Shown here: positions 54,429-64,000 of the stretch, in pieces | How the letters are laid out: the number at the start of each line of letters is the position of its first letter | How positions within the stretch are numbered: position 1 is the first letter of the stretch | Assembly (NCBI RefSeq): GCF_006494655.1 | Contig: NZ_VHIM01000001.1 | Coordinates: forward strand, 310,001-374,000 | Reading direction: 5' to 3' | From: Arthrobacter agilis | GTDB lineage: Bacteria > Actinomycetota > Actinomycetes > Actinomycetales > Micrococcaceae | Length of the DNA stretch: 64,000 nucleotides | The notes under the pieces: generated by a model | Seen by the model: only the letters and a program-made list of their open reading frames with translations | Databases searched by the model: none | What the model was told of the DNA's origin: nothing | Translations under genes and position numbers: made by a program

Positions 54429-55298
54429 GTGACCTCAGCCGCTGCTTCCTCCCCGTCCCCGTCCTACTCCCTGACGCTCTCCTGCCCGGACCGGCCGGGG
54501 ATCGTGCACGGAGTCTCCGGCGCCCTCGTCGGTGCGGGAGCGAACATCACGGAGTCGCAGCAGTACGGGAGCCCCGACACGGGCACCTTCTTCATGCGGG
54601 TCGCGCTGACCACGGACGCGTCGGCGGAGGAGCTTCGCGCGGCGCTGGGTCCGGTCGGGGCGGAGTTCGGCATGGAGTGGTCGCTCACCGGGGCCACCAG
54701 GCGCACCCGGACGCTCATCATGGTGTCGAAGGCGGCGCACTGCCTGAACGACCTGCTCTTCCAGCACCGCTCGGGCACCCTCGCCATCGACATCCCCGTC
54801 ATCGTGTCGAACCACCGCGACCTCGAGGACCTCGCCGCGTTCTACGGCATCGAGTTCCACCACATCCCGGTCACCCCCGAGACCAAGGACGACGCCGAGG
54901 ACGCCCTGCGGGCGCTGATGCAGCAGCACGACATCGAGCTCGTGGTCCTGGCGCGCTACATGCAGATCCTCAGCGACCGGCTCTGCGAGGACCTCCTGGG
55001 ACGGGCCATCAACATCCACCACTCGTTCCTGCCGTCCTTCAAGGGCGCCCGCCCCTACCACCAGGCCCATGCCCGCGGTGTGAAACTGATCGGCGCAACG
55101 GCCCACTACGTCACGGGGGCCCTCGACGAGGGGCCGATCATCGAGCAGGAGGTCATCCGCGTGGACCACGCGCGGACGGCCGAGCAGCTGACGGCGATCG
55201 GGCGGGAACTCGAGGGGCGGGCCCTCGTGCAGGCCGTGCAGTGGCACGCCGAACGGCGCGTCCTCCTCGACGGCCGGCGGACCATCGTCTTCAACTGA
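54429..55298 (+). CDS. purU: Formyltetrahydrofolate deformylase
   Basis: Hydrolyses 10-formyl-THF to formate and THF, balancing the one-carbon pool. The 289-residue protein has an N-terminal ACT domain (LTLSCPDRPGIVHGVSGAL) and a formyltransferase-like domain with INIHHSFLPSFKGARPYHQA and the catalytic Asp region YVTGALDEGPIIEQ. GTG 54429 directly abuts the preceding stop and lacks a ribosome-binding site; TAATCT at 54416-54421 lies 7 nt upstream, so a leaderless transcript is possible. Its neighbours glyA and folD act on the same folate pool. Confidence 0.96.
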   Translation: MTSAAASSPSPSYSLTLSCPDRPGIVHGVSGALVGAGANITESQQYGSPDTGTFFMRVALTTDASAEELRAALGPVGAEFGMEWSLTGATRRTRTLIMVSKAAHCLNDLLFQHRSGTLAIDIPVIVSNHRDLEDLAAFYGIEFHHIPVTPETKDDAEDALRALMQQHDIELVVLARYMQILSDRLCEDLLGRAINIHHSFLPSFKGARPYHQAHARGVKLIGATAHYVTGALDEGPIIEQEVIRVDHARTAEQLTAIGRELEGRALVQAVQWHAERRVLLDGRRTIVFN

Positions 55299-55346
55299 TC
55301 CCCTGGGGCTCACCCGCGCACCAGGGGTCTCGCCTAGGCTGGCGCC

Positions 55347-55856
55347 ATGGCCATCCACACCTTCCGCGGCAGGACCCCGCGTATCGCCGGTTCTGCCTTC
55401 ATCGCACCCACTGCCTCCCTCATCGGCGAGGTGACGATCGGCGAGCACGCCGGCGTCTTCTTCGGCGCCACCCTCCGCGCCGACACCTCCACCATCACGG
55501 TCGGTGAGGGCACCAATCTGCAGGACAACGTGGTGGTGCACGCCGATCCGGGCTTCCCCGCGCGCATCGGCGCGCGCGTGACCGTCGGGCACGGCGCCGT
55601 GGTGCACGGCTGCACGGTCGAGGACGATTGCCTCATCGGTATGAGCGCGACAGTCATGAACGGCGCCGTGATCGGCGCGGGCTCCCTCGTGGCCGCGGGC
55701 GCCGTCGTGCTCGAAGGGACCGCGGTACCGCCCCGCTCCCTGGTCGCCGGGGTGCCCGCCAAGGTCCGGAAGACCCTGGGCGACGACGAGGTCGCGGCCA
55801 TCCTCGAGAACGCCGAGCGCTATCGGAGCCTTTCCGAGGAATACCTCGAGCGTTAA
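55347..55856 (+). CDS. Gamma-carbonic anhydrase family protein
   Basis: Left-handed beta-helix protein of the PaaY/YrdA/CaiE type. The 169-residue protein shows hexapeptide repeats throughout, zinc-type His in NVVVHADPG and VGHGAVVHGC, and NCxIG-like DDCLIGMSATVMNGAVIG. Whether it is an active carbonic anhydrase cannot be told. ATG lies 6 nt after TAGGCT (55335-55340), with no Shine-Dalgarno: leaderless pattern. Confidence 0.9.
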   Translation: MAIHTFRGRTPRIAGSAFIAPTASLIGEVTIGEHAGVFFGATLRADTSTITVGEGTNLQDNVVVHADPGFPARIGARVTVGHGAVVHGCTVEDDCLIGMSATVMNGAVIGAGSLVAAGAVVLEGTAVPPRSLVAGVPAKVRKTLGDDEVAAILENAERYRSLSEEYLER

Positions 55857-55896
55857 CTTCTTGACTACAAGCGGCGGCTGCGGCACTCTTGTCACC

Positions 55897-57128
55897 ATGC
55901 CCGCAGAATCCCCCTCGATGGCGAGGCCCAATCCGAGTGCCTCGCTTCCGAAGCCGGGCTCCCAGTCCGCGCTCCGCGAGCGGAACCAGCAGCGGGTCAT
56001 CGCGGCCCTCATGAGCGGCGGGCCCCAGACGCAGGCCGAGCTCTCGCGTCAGACAGGCCTGTCCACCGCGACGGTCTCCAACATCGTGAAGGTCATGGCC
56101 TCGACGGGGATCGTCAGCACCGCACCCACCACCAGCTCCGGCCGGCGTGCGCTCTCCGTAATCCTCAACGAGACGGGACAGGTTGCCGCCGGCATCGACA
56201 TCGGTCGGCGGCATCTCCGCGTGGTCCTCGCGACCCCCACCTACCGCGTCCTCCAGGAGGCCGCGGTGGCCCTGCCCCTCGGCCACAGCGCCATGGACGG
56301 CCTGACGGCGGCGTCGGAACTGCTCGACACCCTGCTCGAGAGCGGGGGCATCCCGCGCAGCGCCCTGCTCGGAGCGGGCATCGGCATCCCCGGACCCATC
56401 GACCGGCGCACAGGAACCGTGGTCCAGGGCGCGATCCTCCCCGAGTGGGTCGGGATCAACATCCACGAGACTTTCAGCGAACAGCTGCAGGTGCCCGTGC
56501 TCATCGACAACGACGCGAATCTGGGCGCGCTGGCGCAGGTGACCTGGGGACCCCACGGCGCGGTGGACAACCTGATGTTCATGAAGGTCGCCTCCGGGAT
56601 CGGCTCGGGCCTGGTGCTGAACGGGACCCTGTACTACGGCAACGTGGGCGTGACCGGGGAACTGGGCCACACCACCATCAACGAGCAGGGCGCGATCTGC
56701 CGGTGCGGCAATCGGGGCTGCCTCGAGACGGTGGCCTCGACGTCCACGATGATCGACCTCCTGGGCCATCGGGGACGGGATGCCGGAGAGCCGGTGGACA
56801 CCCGGCAGATCATCGACTGGGCCCTGACCGGTGACACGGCCACGCTGCGCGTGATCGACGACGCCGGAACGGCCATCGGGCGCGCGCTGGCGCACATGGC
56901 CAATCTCATCAACCCGGAGACCATCGTGATCGGGGGCCGCTGACGAGCCTCGGCGAGATCCTTCTGGAGCCCGTCCGCCGCGGCCTGGCGCGCCACGCGG
57001 TGCCGATCATCGGGGAGACCACGAGTGTCTGCATGTCCTCCCTCGGCGACCGCGCCGAGGCGCTCGGCGCCGCCGCCGTCGTTCTGGCGCAGCCCGGGTT
57101 GTCGCCCGCGCTTGCCGTCACCGCCTAA
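55897..57128 (+). pseudogene. ROK family transcriptional regulator, split by a -1 frameshift near the C-terminus
   Basis: Likely repressor of the adjacent sugar transporter. The first frame (55897-56943) encodes an N-terminal HTH (TQAELSRQTGLSTATVSNIVK), the ATPase-like ROK core (AGIDIGRRHLRVVL, GAGIGIPGPID) and zinc motif CRCGNRGCLE, then stops after NPETIVIGGR. One added C near 56937-56942 extends it as LTSLGEILLEPVRRGLARHA to TAA at 57128, giving about 410 residues, the usual length. The missing segment is a normal ROK end, so a sequencing error or fresh mutation is likely. TTGACT at 55861-55866 could be its -35 box. Confidence 0.85.
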
Positions 57129-57171
57129 ATATTTCCTCTGTTTTCCCGGTGTTTTGTGTTCAACTGTTGAC

Positions 57172-57217
57172 GACAAGGCACATCACCGTGTTCAGACAAG
57201 GCACATCACCGTGTTCA
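57172..57217. repeat. Perfect 23-bp tandem duplication before the sugar transporter operon
   Basis: Positions 57172-57194 and 57195-57217 are identical, head to tail, starting GACAAGGCACATC. The AT-rich patch sits between the ROK gene and mmsA. Just upstream GTTCAACTGTTGAC (57158-57171) is a partial dyad. A regulator site doubled by slippage is plausible. Confidence 0.75.
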
Positions 57218-57219
57218 AT
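57191..57219 (+). promoter_or_regulatory. Candidate promoter of mmsA-mmsB-chvE
   Basis: TTCAGA (57191-57196) and TTCAAT (57214-57219) are 17 bp apart and straddle the 23-bp duplication, so a protein bound to the repeat would cover the promoter. An alternative -35 TTGACG is at 57167-57172. Confidence 0.35.
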
Positions 57220-57275
57220 TCTTTCGGGCCGAAGTTGAGCCTGCATCACGACAACGCCGTCACGCGGGAGGCCCC

Positions 57276-58814
57276 ATGAACAACCACACCATCCTCGAGA
57301 TGCGCTCGATCACCAAGGAGTTCCCGGGGGTCAAAGCCCTCGCCGATGTCTCCATCGAGGTCCAGGCCGGCGAGATCCACGCCATCTGCGGCGAGAACGG
57401 TGCGGGCAAATCGACCCTCATGAAGGTGCTCTCCGGTCTCTACCCCTACGGTGACTACTCCGGCCAGATCTTCTTCCAGGGGAAGGAGGTCCAGTTCAAG
57501 GACATCCGCTCCAGCGAGGCCGCGGGCATCGTGATCATCCACCAGGAACTCGCCCTGATTCCCGAGCTGTCCATCGCCGAGAACATCTTCCTCGGCAATG
57601 AACCCACGCGGTTCGGCGTCATCGACTGGGACTACGTCAACCGCACGACGCTCGAGCTCATGGCCCGGGTGGGTCTCAGCGAGGACCCGGTAACCAAGGT
57701 CAAGGACATCGGTGTCGGCAAGCAGCAGCTCGTCGAGATCGCGAAGGCCCTCAACAAGTCGGTCAAGCTGCTCATCCTCGACGAGCCCACGGCCGCGCTC
57801 AACGAGTCCGATTCGCAGCACCTGCTGGACCTCATGGCGGGCCTGCGCTCCAAGGGGATCTCGTGCATCATGATCTCCCACAAGCTCAACGAGATCGAGC
57901 AGATCGCGGATTCGATCACCATCATCCGGGACGGCAGGTCGATCGAGACGCTCCACGTCGCGAACGACGGCGTCGACGAGGACCGCATCATCCGCGGCAT
58001 GGTGGGGCGGTCCCTCGAATCCCGCTTCCCCGACCACACGCCGACCATCGGTGAGACCTTCTTCGAGGTGCGGAACTGGACCGTCGGCCACCCCAACATC
58101 CCCGACCGCCTCGTGTGCAAGAACTCGAACTTCCACGTCCGCCGCGGCGAGATCGTCGGGTTCGCCGGCCTCATGGGCGCCGGACGCACCGAACTCGCCC
58201 GATCGGTCTTCGGACGCTCGTACGGCACGTTCAAGTCCGGCCAGATCCTCATCGACGGCCGCGAGGTGACGCTGCGCACCGTGCCGCAGGCCATCAACGC
58301 CGGCCTCGCCTACGTGACCGAGGACCGCAAGTCGCTCGGCCTGAACCTGCTCGACGACATCAAGAGCACCACGGTGTCAGCGAACCTCAGGAAGATCACG
58401 CACGGTCTCGTCGTCGACGACGACGAGGAGTACCGCGTGGCGGAGGAGTACCGCACGTCATTGAGGACCAAGACGCCGAGCGTCAACGAGGGGGTCTCCA
58501 AGCTCTCCGGAGGCAACCAGCAGAAGGTGGTGCTCGCCAAGTGGATGTTCACCGACCCGGAACTGCTCATCCTCGACGAACCGACCCGCGGTATCGACGT
58601 CGGGGCCAAGTACGAGATCTACGGGATCATCCAGAAGCTCGCGGACCAGGGCAAGGGAGTCATCGTGATCTCCTCGGAACTGCCCGAACTCCTCGGCCTC
58701 TCCGACCGCATCTACACCATCTTCGAGGGCTCCATCACGGGCGAAGTGGCCCGCGAGGACGCCAGTCAGGAAGCCCTGATGAAACTCATGACCGCCAGCA
58801 GAAAATCTGCCTGA
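57276..58814 (+). CDS. mmsA: Multiple-monosaccharide ABC transporter ATPase
   Basis: Two-domain CUT2 ATPase (MmsA/GguA type) energising uptake of pentoses or hexoses. The 512-residue protein has Walker [11 protein letters not shown], signature [15 protein letters not shown], Walker [12 protein letters not shown] in the first half; a degenerate Walker A ([16 protein letters not shown]), signature [14 protein letters not shown] and [16 protein letters not shown] in the second. GGGAGG precedes the ATG. First gene of the operon; sugar specificity is not readable from the ATPase. Confidence 0.94.
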   Translation: MNNHTILEMRSITKEFPGVKALADVSIEVQAGEIHAICGENGAGKSTLMKVLSGLYPYGDYSGQIFFQGKEVQFKDIRSSEAAGIVIIHQELALIPELSIAENIFLGNEPTRFGVIDWDYVNRTTLELMARVGLSEDPVTKVKDIGVGKQQLVEIAKALNKSVKLLILDEPTAALNESDSQHLLDLMAGLRSKGISCIMISHKLNEIEQIADSITIIRDGRSIETLHVANDGVDEDRIIRGMVGRSLESRFPDHTPTIGETFFEVRNWTVGHPNIPDRLVCKNSNFHVRRGEIVGFAGLMGAGRTELARSVFGRSYGTFKSGQILIDGREVTLRTVPQAINAGLAYVTEDRKSLGLNLLDDIKSTTVSANLRKITHGLVVDDDEEYRVAEEYRTSLRTKTPSVNEGVSKLSGGNQQKVVLAKWMFTDPELLILDEPTRGIDVGAKYEIYGIIQKLADQGKGVIVISSELPELLGLSDRIYTIFEGSITGEVAREDASQEALMKLMTASRKSA

Positions 58815-58836
58815 CCGAATCACTAGGAAAGACATC

Positions 58837-60129
58837 ATGAATTCCCTCAAGCAAATGTTCGGCGGCAACACCCGACAGTTCGGGATGATCTTCGCGCTGA
58901 TCGCCCTGATTCTCTTCTTCCAGTGGCAGACCGGCGGCAACACCCTCACGCCGACGAACGTCATCAACCTGTTCAACGGCAACGCGTACATCCTGATCCT
59001 CGCCATCGGCATGGTGCTCGTCATCATCGCCGGGCACATCGATCTCTCGGTCGGGTCGGTCGCCGCCTTCTCGGGGGTCGTCGTCGCCATCGTGATCCGC
59101 GACTGGGGTATCCCCTGGTACCTCGGCATCGTCGTCGGCCTCCTGCTCGGAGCCCTGATCGGCGCCTGGCAGGGGTTCTGGGTGGCCTACGTCGGCATAC
59201 CGGCCTTCATCGTGACGCTCGCCGGCATGCTCCTGTTCCGCGGTGCGAACCAGTACGTCGGCGAGTCGAACACCATCCCCGTCCCGCAGGCCTTCCAGTA
59301 CATCGGCGCCGGCTACCTCCCCGAGGTGGGCCCCGTGACCGGCTACAACAACCTCACGGTCCTCCTCGGGCTGCTCGCGGTGGCCTTCTTCGTCTACCAG
59401 GAGTTCAGGAGCCGCCGGAAGGCCGCGCAGCTCGGCTCCCAGCTGCCGCCGCTGTGGGTCTCCGTGGCCAAGCTCGTCCTCCTCTCGGCCGCGATCCTCT
59501 ACGTGACGTCGCTGTTCGCCACGGGCCGCCCGGGTACCTCGTTCCCGATCCCGGGGCTGATCCTCGCGGTGCTCGTCATCATCTTCGCGTTCGTCTCGAA
59601 CAAGACCGTCCTCGGCCGCCACGTCTACGCCGTCGGCGGCAACCGCCACGCGGCCGAACTCTCCGGTGTGCAGAGCAAGCGGGTCAACTTCATGGTCATG
59701 ATGAACATGTCCATCCTCGCCTCGCTCGCCGGCATGATCTTCGTCGGCCGCTCCACGGCATCGGGCCCGTTCGACGGCGTCGGCTGGGAACTCGACGCGA
59801 TCGCCGCCGTCTTCATCGGCGGCGCAGCGGTGACCGGCGGTGTCGGCACCGTCATCGGCTCCGTGATCGGCGGCCTGGTGATGGCCGTCCTCAACAACGG
59901 CCTCCAGCTCATGGGCATCGGCGCGGACATGACCCAGATCATCAAGGGCCTCGTGCTACTGATCGCCGTCGCGTTCGACGTCTACAACAAGAGCCAGGGA
60001 AAGCCCTCCATCACCGGCCTCCTGACCCGCAACTTCGGCAGCCGCTCGAAGCCCGACCCGACCCCGTACGGATCGAGCCAGACAGAGCAGCCTGTCGGTA
60101 CCAAGGAAAAGATCTCCCATGATGTCTGA
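58837..60129 (+). CDS. mmsB: Multiple-monosaccharide ABC transporter permease
   Basis: Membrane subunit paired with the ATPase above. The 430-residue protein has about eleven helices, IAGHIDLSVGSVAAFSGVV and IPAFIVTLAGMLLFRG, GRHVYAVGGNRHAAELSGV, and VFIGGAAVTGGVGTVIGSVIGG, all CUT2 hallmarks. It is longer than ribose-type permeases, as usual for MmsB/GguB. The polar C-terminus is about 35 residues. Confidence 0.94.
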   Translation: MNSLKQMFGGNTRQFGMIFALIALILFFQWQTGGNTLTPTNVINLFNGNAYILILAIGMVLVIIAGHIDLSVGSVAAFSGVVVAIVIRDWGIPWYLGIVVGLLLGALIGAWQGFWVAYVGIPAFIVTLAGMLLFRGANQYVGESNTIPVPQAFQYIGAGYLPEVGPVTGYNNLTVLLGLLAVAFFVYQEFRSRRKAAQLGSQLPPLWVSVAKLVLLSAAILYVTSLFATGRPGTSFPIPGLILAVLVIIFAFVSNKTVLGRHVYAVGGNRHAAELSGVQSKRVNFMVMMNMSILASLAGMIFVGRSTASGPFDGVGWELDAIAAVFIGGAAVTGGVGTVIGSVIGGLVMAVLNNGLQLMGIGADMTQIIKGLVLLIAVAFDVYNKSQGKPSITGLLTRNFGSRSKPDPTPYGSSQTEQPVGTKEKISHDV

Positions 60130-60173
60130 TCCGTCCTCCGTCCCATCAGAAACACCCGACGAAAGAGAATGCA

Positions 60174-61286
60174 ATGCGTAATTTCGCAAAGTCCCTTGCA
60201 GCCCTGACTGCAATCTCAGCACTGGCGCTGACGTCCTGCGGCCGCGAAGACGCCGGCACCGACACCGGCACCGATACCGGCACCGCGGCCGCAAGCACCT
60301 GCGAAGGCTTCGAGGACGGTGCAGCCATCGGTGTCGCCCTTCCCCAGAAGACCTCGGAGAACTGGGTCCTGGCCGAGCAGCTGTTCAACGAAGGACTCTC
60401 CGACGCCGGCTACGAGCCCTCCGTCCAGTTCGCGAACGGCGGCGTGTCGGAGCAGCAGGCACAGATCAACGCCATGATCACCAACGGCGTCGAGGTCCTC
60501 GTCGTCGGCGCCATCGACGGCGCCCAGCTGGGCAACCAGCTGCAGCAGGCCAAGGACGCCGGCATCACCGTCCTCGCCTACGACCGCCTCCTGACCAACA
60601 CGGAGAACGTCGACTACTACGTGGCCTACGACAACTTCAAGGTCGGCGAGCTCCAGGGCCAGGCCCTCCTCGACGGTCTCGCCGAGCGCAAGGGCGAGGC
60701 ACCGTACAACATCGAGCTGTTCGCCGGCTCGCCCGACGATGCCAACGCTCAGGTTTTCTTCGACGGAGCCATGAGCGTGCTGCAGCCCAAGATTGACGAC
60801 GGCACGCTGAACGTCGTCTCGGGCCAGACGGCCTTCGACCAGGCCGTTACCCAGGGCTGGAAGGCCGAGAACGCGCAGAAGCGTGCGGATACGCTCCTGA
60901 GTGGCAACTACGCCTCGGAGGACCTCGATGGCGTGCTGTCCCCCAACGACACCCTGGCCCGCGCCGTCCTCACCTCGGTGAAGGCCGCAGGCAAGGACAT
61001 CCCCGTCGTCACGGGCCAGGACTCCGAGGTCGAGTCGGTCAAGTCGATCGTGGCCGGCGAGCAGTACTCCACCATCAACAAGGACACCCGCGACCTGGTG
61101 GAGCACACCATCACCATGGTCGAGGGTCTGGGCGCCTGTGAGGAGATCGAGGTCAACGACACCGACTCCTACGACAACGGCGTGAAGACCGTTCCCGCCT
61201 ACCTGCTCGAGCCCCAGATCGTGACCGAGGAGAACGCCGCCGACGCCTACGCCGACGATCCCACGCTGTCCGAGATCACGAAGTAG
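60174..61286 (+). CDS. chvE: Sugar-binding lipoprotein of the ChvE type
   Basis: Extracytoplasmic receptor for the importer. The 370-residue protein has a lipobox (LALTSC), a Thr/Asp/Gly-repeat linker (GTDTGTDTGT), and a type I binding fold with ALPQKTSENWVLAEQ, INAMITNGVEVLVVGAID, AYDRLLTNTENVDYYVAYDN and VTGQDSEVESVKSIVAGEQ. Glucose, galactose, arabinose or xylose are possible ligands. It follows the permease by 44 bp and is followed by a strong terminator; the receptor is last here instead of first. Confidence 0.93.
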   Translation: MRNFAKSLAALTAISALALTSCGREDAGTDTGTDTGTAAASTCEGFEDGAAIGVALPQKTSENWVLAEQLFNEGLSDAGYEPSVQFANGGVSEQQAQINAMITNGVEVLVVGAIDGAQLGNQLQQAKDAGITVLAYDRLLTNTENVDYYVAYDNFKVGELQGQALLDGLAERKGEAPYNIELFAGSPDDANAQVFFDGAMSVLQPKIDDGTLNVVSGQTAFDQAVTQGWKAENAQKRADTLLSGNYASEDLDGVLSPNDTLARAVLTSVKAAGKDIPVVTGQDSEVESVKSIVAGEQYSTINKDTRDLVEHTITMVEGLGACEEIEVNDTDSYDNGVKTVPAYLLEPQIVTEENAADAYADDPTLSEITK

Positions 61287-61317
61287 CCGCACCCGCACAC
61301 CGCTCCACCCAGCACTG

Positions 61318-61351
61318 ACGACGTGCCCCGACCTCGGTCGGGGCACGTCGT
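61318..61351 (+). terminator. Terminator of the sugar transporter operon
   Basis: ACGACGTGCCCCGAC (61318-61332) pairs exactly with GTCGGGGCACGTCGT (61337-61351) around a CTCG loop, 32 bp past the chvE stop. Confidence 0.85.
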
Positions 61352-61483
61352 GTGTGACGGGTCCGGTACGCCTCGCCGCGGGCGGCACGGGACCACTCCG
61401 GAGCGCCGGCCCCACGACGACGGAGCAGGGACATGCTCGTGTGGTCGGTGGACGCGGCCCCGGGCAGCGGCAAGGATGGGTGG

Positions 61484-62560
61484 ATGAACCCACAGACACG
61501 CATAGCCGTTCCCCCCTGCGCCGAGCCGGGGGCCCCCAGCCCGATCGCCGCCACGGGCCGCGCCCTGAAGTGGGGCGTGATCGCCACCGGCGGGATAGCC
61601 TCCAAGGTCACGGCGGACATCGCCCTGCTCGAGGACGCCGTCCTCCACGCCGTGAGCTCCCGGAGCACCGAGAGCGCCGCGGCCTTCGCCGAGCGCTTCG
61701 GCTTCGCGACGAGCTACGGGAACGACGGCGGCGTGGACGGCTACCAGCGGCTGGTCGACGATCCCGAGGTGGACGTCGTCTACATCACCACGCCGCACGG
61801 CCAGCACTACGACGTGGCGAAGGCGGCCCTGATCGGCGGCAAGCACGTGCTCTGCGAGAAGCCGTTCACCATCAATGCGGCCGAGGCGGAGGAGCTGGCC
61901 GCGCTGGCTGCCGACCGGGGCCTGTTCCTGATGGAAGCGGTCTGGACGCGGTTCCTGCCGAGCGTCAATCGTGCGTGGGAGATCATCCACTCCGGCGACC
62001 TGGGGGACGTCCGCTGGATCCAGGCCGATCTCGGCTTCTCCGCTCCGGACGATCCGACGAGCCGCCTGTGGGATCCGGCCGCCGGCGGCGGCGCCCTGCT
62101 GGATCTCACCGTCTATCCCCTCACGTGGGCGCTCGGCTCACTCGGCTTCCCGGATTCCGTCTCGGCCGTCGGCACCCTGAACGACGACGGCGTCGACCTC
62201 CAGACCGCCGTCACGCTGACGTACGAGCACGGCGCCTATGCGCAGCTGTCGTCCTCGTTCATCGCCTCCTGCCCGGGGCAGGCCACCGTCAGCGGGTCGA
62301 AGGGCTGGCTGAAGACCGGCGGCGGTCCCCTCCACAATCCGAAGGAGCTGACCGTCAGCACGGGCCAGGGCGACCCGCGTGTGGAGCACTTCGAGCAGGT
62401 CGGAGCCGGCTACACGTACGAGCTGCGCGAGGTGACGCGCTGCATCCAGGCGGGACTCACGGAGAGCCCGACCATGCCGGTCGCGGACACGGTGAGGACC
62501 ATGCGCCTGCTCGACGGCGTCCGCGCCCAGATCGGGCTGCGGTACGCCAACGACGCCTGA
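61484..62560 (+). CDS. Gfo/Idh/MocA family oxidoreductase
   Basis: NAD(P)-dependent sugar or cyclitol dehydrogenase. The 358-residue protein has the Rossmann motif LKWGVIATGGIASKV, the conserved EKPF motif (VLCEKPFTINAAEAEEL), and the C-terminal domain with GGGALLDLTVYPLTWALG. Location after a sugar transporter suggests it acts on an imported sugar, which is inference. ATG 61484 follows AAGGA; an ATG at 61433 with GGAG upstream is equally possible and adds 17 residues. Confidence 0.88.
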   Translation: MNPQTRIAVPPCAEPGAPSPIAATGRALKWGVIATGGIASKVTADIALLEDAVLHAVSSRSTESAAAFAERFGFATSYGNDGGVDGYQRLVDDPEVDVVYITTPHGQHYDVAKAALIGGKHVLCEKPFTINAAEAEELAALAADRGLFLMEAVWTRFLPSVNRAWEIIHSGDLGDVRWIQADLGFSAPDDPTSRLWDPAAGGGALLDLTVYPLTWALGSLGFPDSVSAVGTLNDDGVDLQTAVTLTYEHGAYAQLSSSFIASCPGQATVSGSKGWLKTGGGPLHNPKELTVSTGQGDPRVEHFEQVGAGYTYELREVTRCIQAGLTESPTMPVADTVRTMRLLDGVRAQIGLRYANDA

Positions 62561-62586
62561 GCCGACCCGGCGCGGGTCGCCGCGAC

Positions 62587-62630
62587 GCAGAAAGCCGACG
62601 GACCGCTTCCGCGGGCCGTCGGCTTTCTGC
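62587..62630. terminator. Bidirectional terminator between the dehydrogenase and icd
   Basis: GCAGAAAGCCGACGG (62587-62601) pairs exactly with CCGTCGGCTTTCTGC (62616-62630), 14-nt loop, between convergent genes. Confidence 0.85.
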
Positions 62631-62640
62631 TGCGGTACGG

Positions 62641-64000
<1,360 letters not shown>

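Overview
The window comes from a GC-rich actinobacterium, most likely a member of the Micrococcaceae (Arthrobacter-like). Three things point there: a mycothiol S-conjugate amidase gene divergent from a DUF4307-greA pair, as in mycobacteria; a monomeric NADP isocitrate dehydrogenase; and frequent GTG/TTG starts and ATGA/GTGA overlaps. It is densely packed chromosomal DNA. I see no transposase, integrase, phage gene, CRISPR array or rRNA. Two genes (livG and a ROK regulator) are each broken by what looks like one missing base.

Layout. 1-2.6 kb: mca, DUF4307 protein, greA, rhomboid protease. 2.6-6.3 kb: ilvA, AI-2E-type membrane protein, galM-like epimerase. 6.4-9.5 kb: DeoR regulator-galT-galK, with a candidate operator in the divergent promoter. 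9.7-10.6 kb: Bax1-like membrane protein. 10.8-17.5 kb: livHMGF branched-chain amino acid uptake operon and opposing livK; LivH carries an unusual exported N-terminal domain and livG is frameshifted. 17.7 kb: a short-variable-arm tRNA with a UAA (Leu) anticodon. 17.9-27.7 kb: NADH dehydrogenase, subtilase, Ppx/GppA phosphatase, DUF501, FtsB/DivIC-like protein, enolase, MazG, adenosine deaminase, DedA. 28-35.3 kb: a nucleoside uptake and pyrimidine salvage operon (BMP lipoprotein, ATPase, two permeases, cdd, deoA). 35.6-38 kb: M20 amidohydrolase and mannose-1-phosphate guanylyltransferase. 38.3-41.8 kb: sdhCDAB behind a clear promoter. 41.9-46 kb: YihY, 2'-5' RNA ligase-like protein, trpS, exonuclease III, a small membrane protein. 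46.2-47.7 kb: CHRD-domain protein and sortase. 47.8-50.4 kb: an ABC-2 exporter. 50.5-55.9 kb: one-carbon metabolism (folD, glyA behind a ZTP riboswitch, purU), a small Cys-rich ORF, a flavoprotein and a gamma-carbonic anhydrase. 55.9-61.3 kb: ROK regulator and an mmsA-mmsB-chvE sugar transporter. 61.5-64 kb: a Gfo/Idh/MocA oxidoreductase and the 3' part of icd, which runs off the window.

Most interesting points: the ZTP riboswitch with tandem repeats just upstream; the unrecognised Cys-rich ORF wedged between glyA and folD; the class I tRNA with a UAA anticodon; the LivH fusion; a sortase next to a CHRD protein that lacks an LPXTG signal; a recurrent TANNNT-(6-7 nt)-start arrangement that predicts many leaderless mRNAs; and a perfect 23-bp tandem duplication in the promoter of the sugar transporter.
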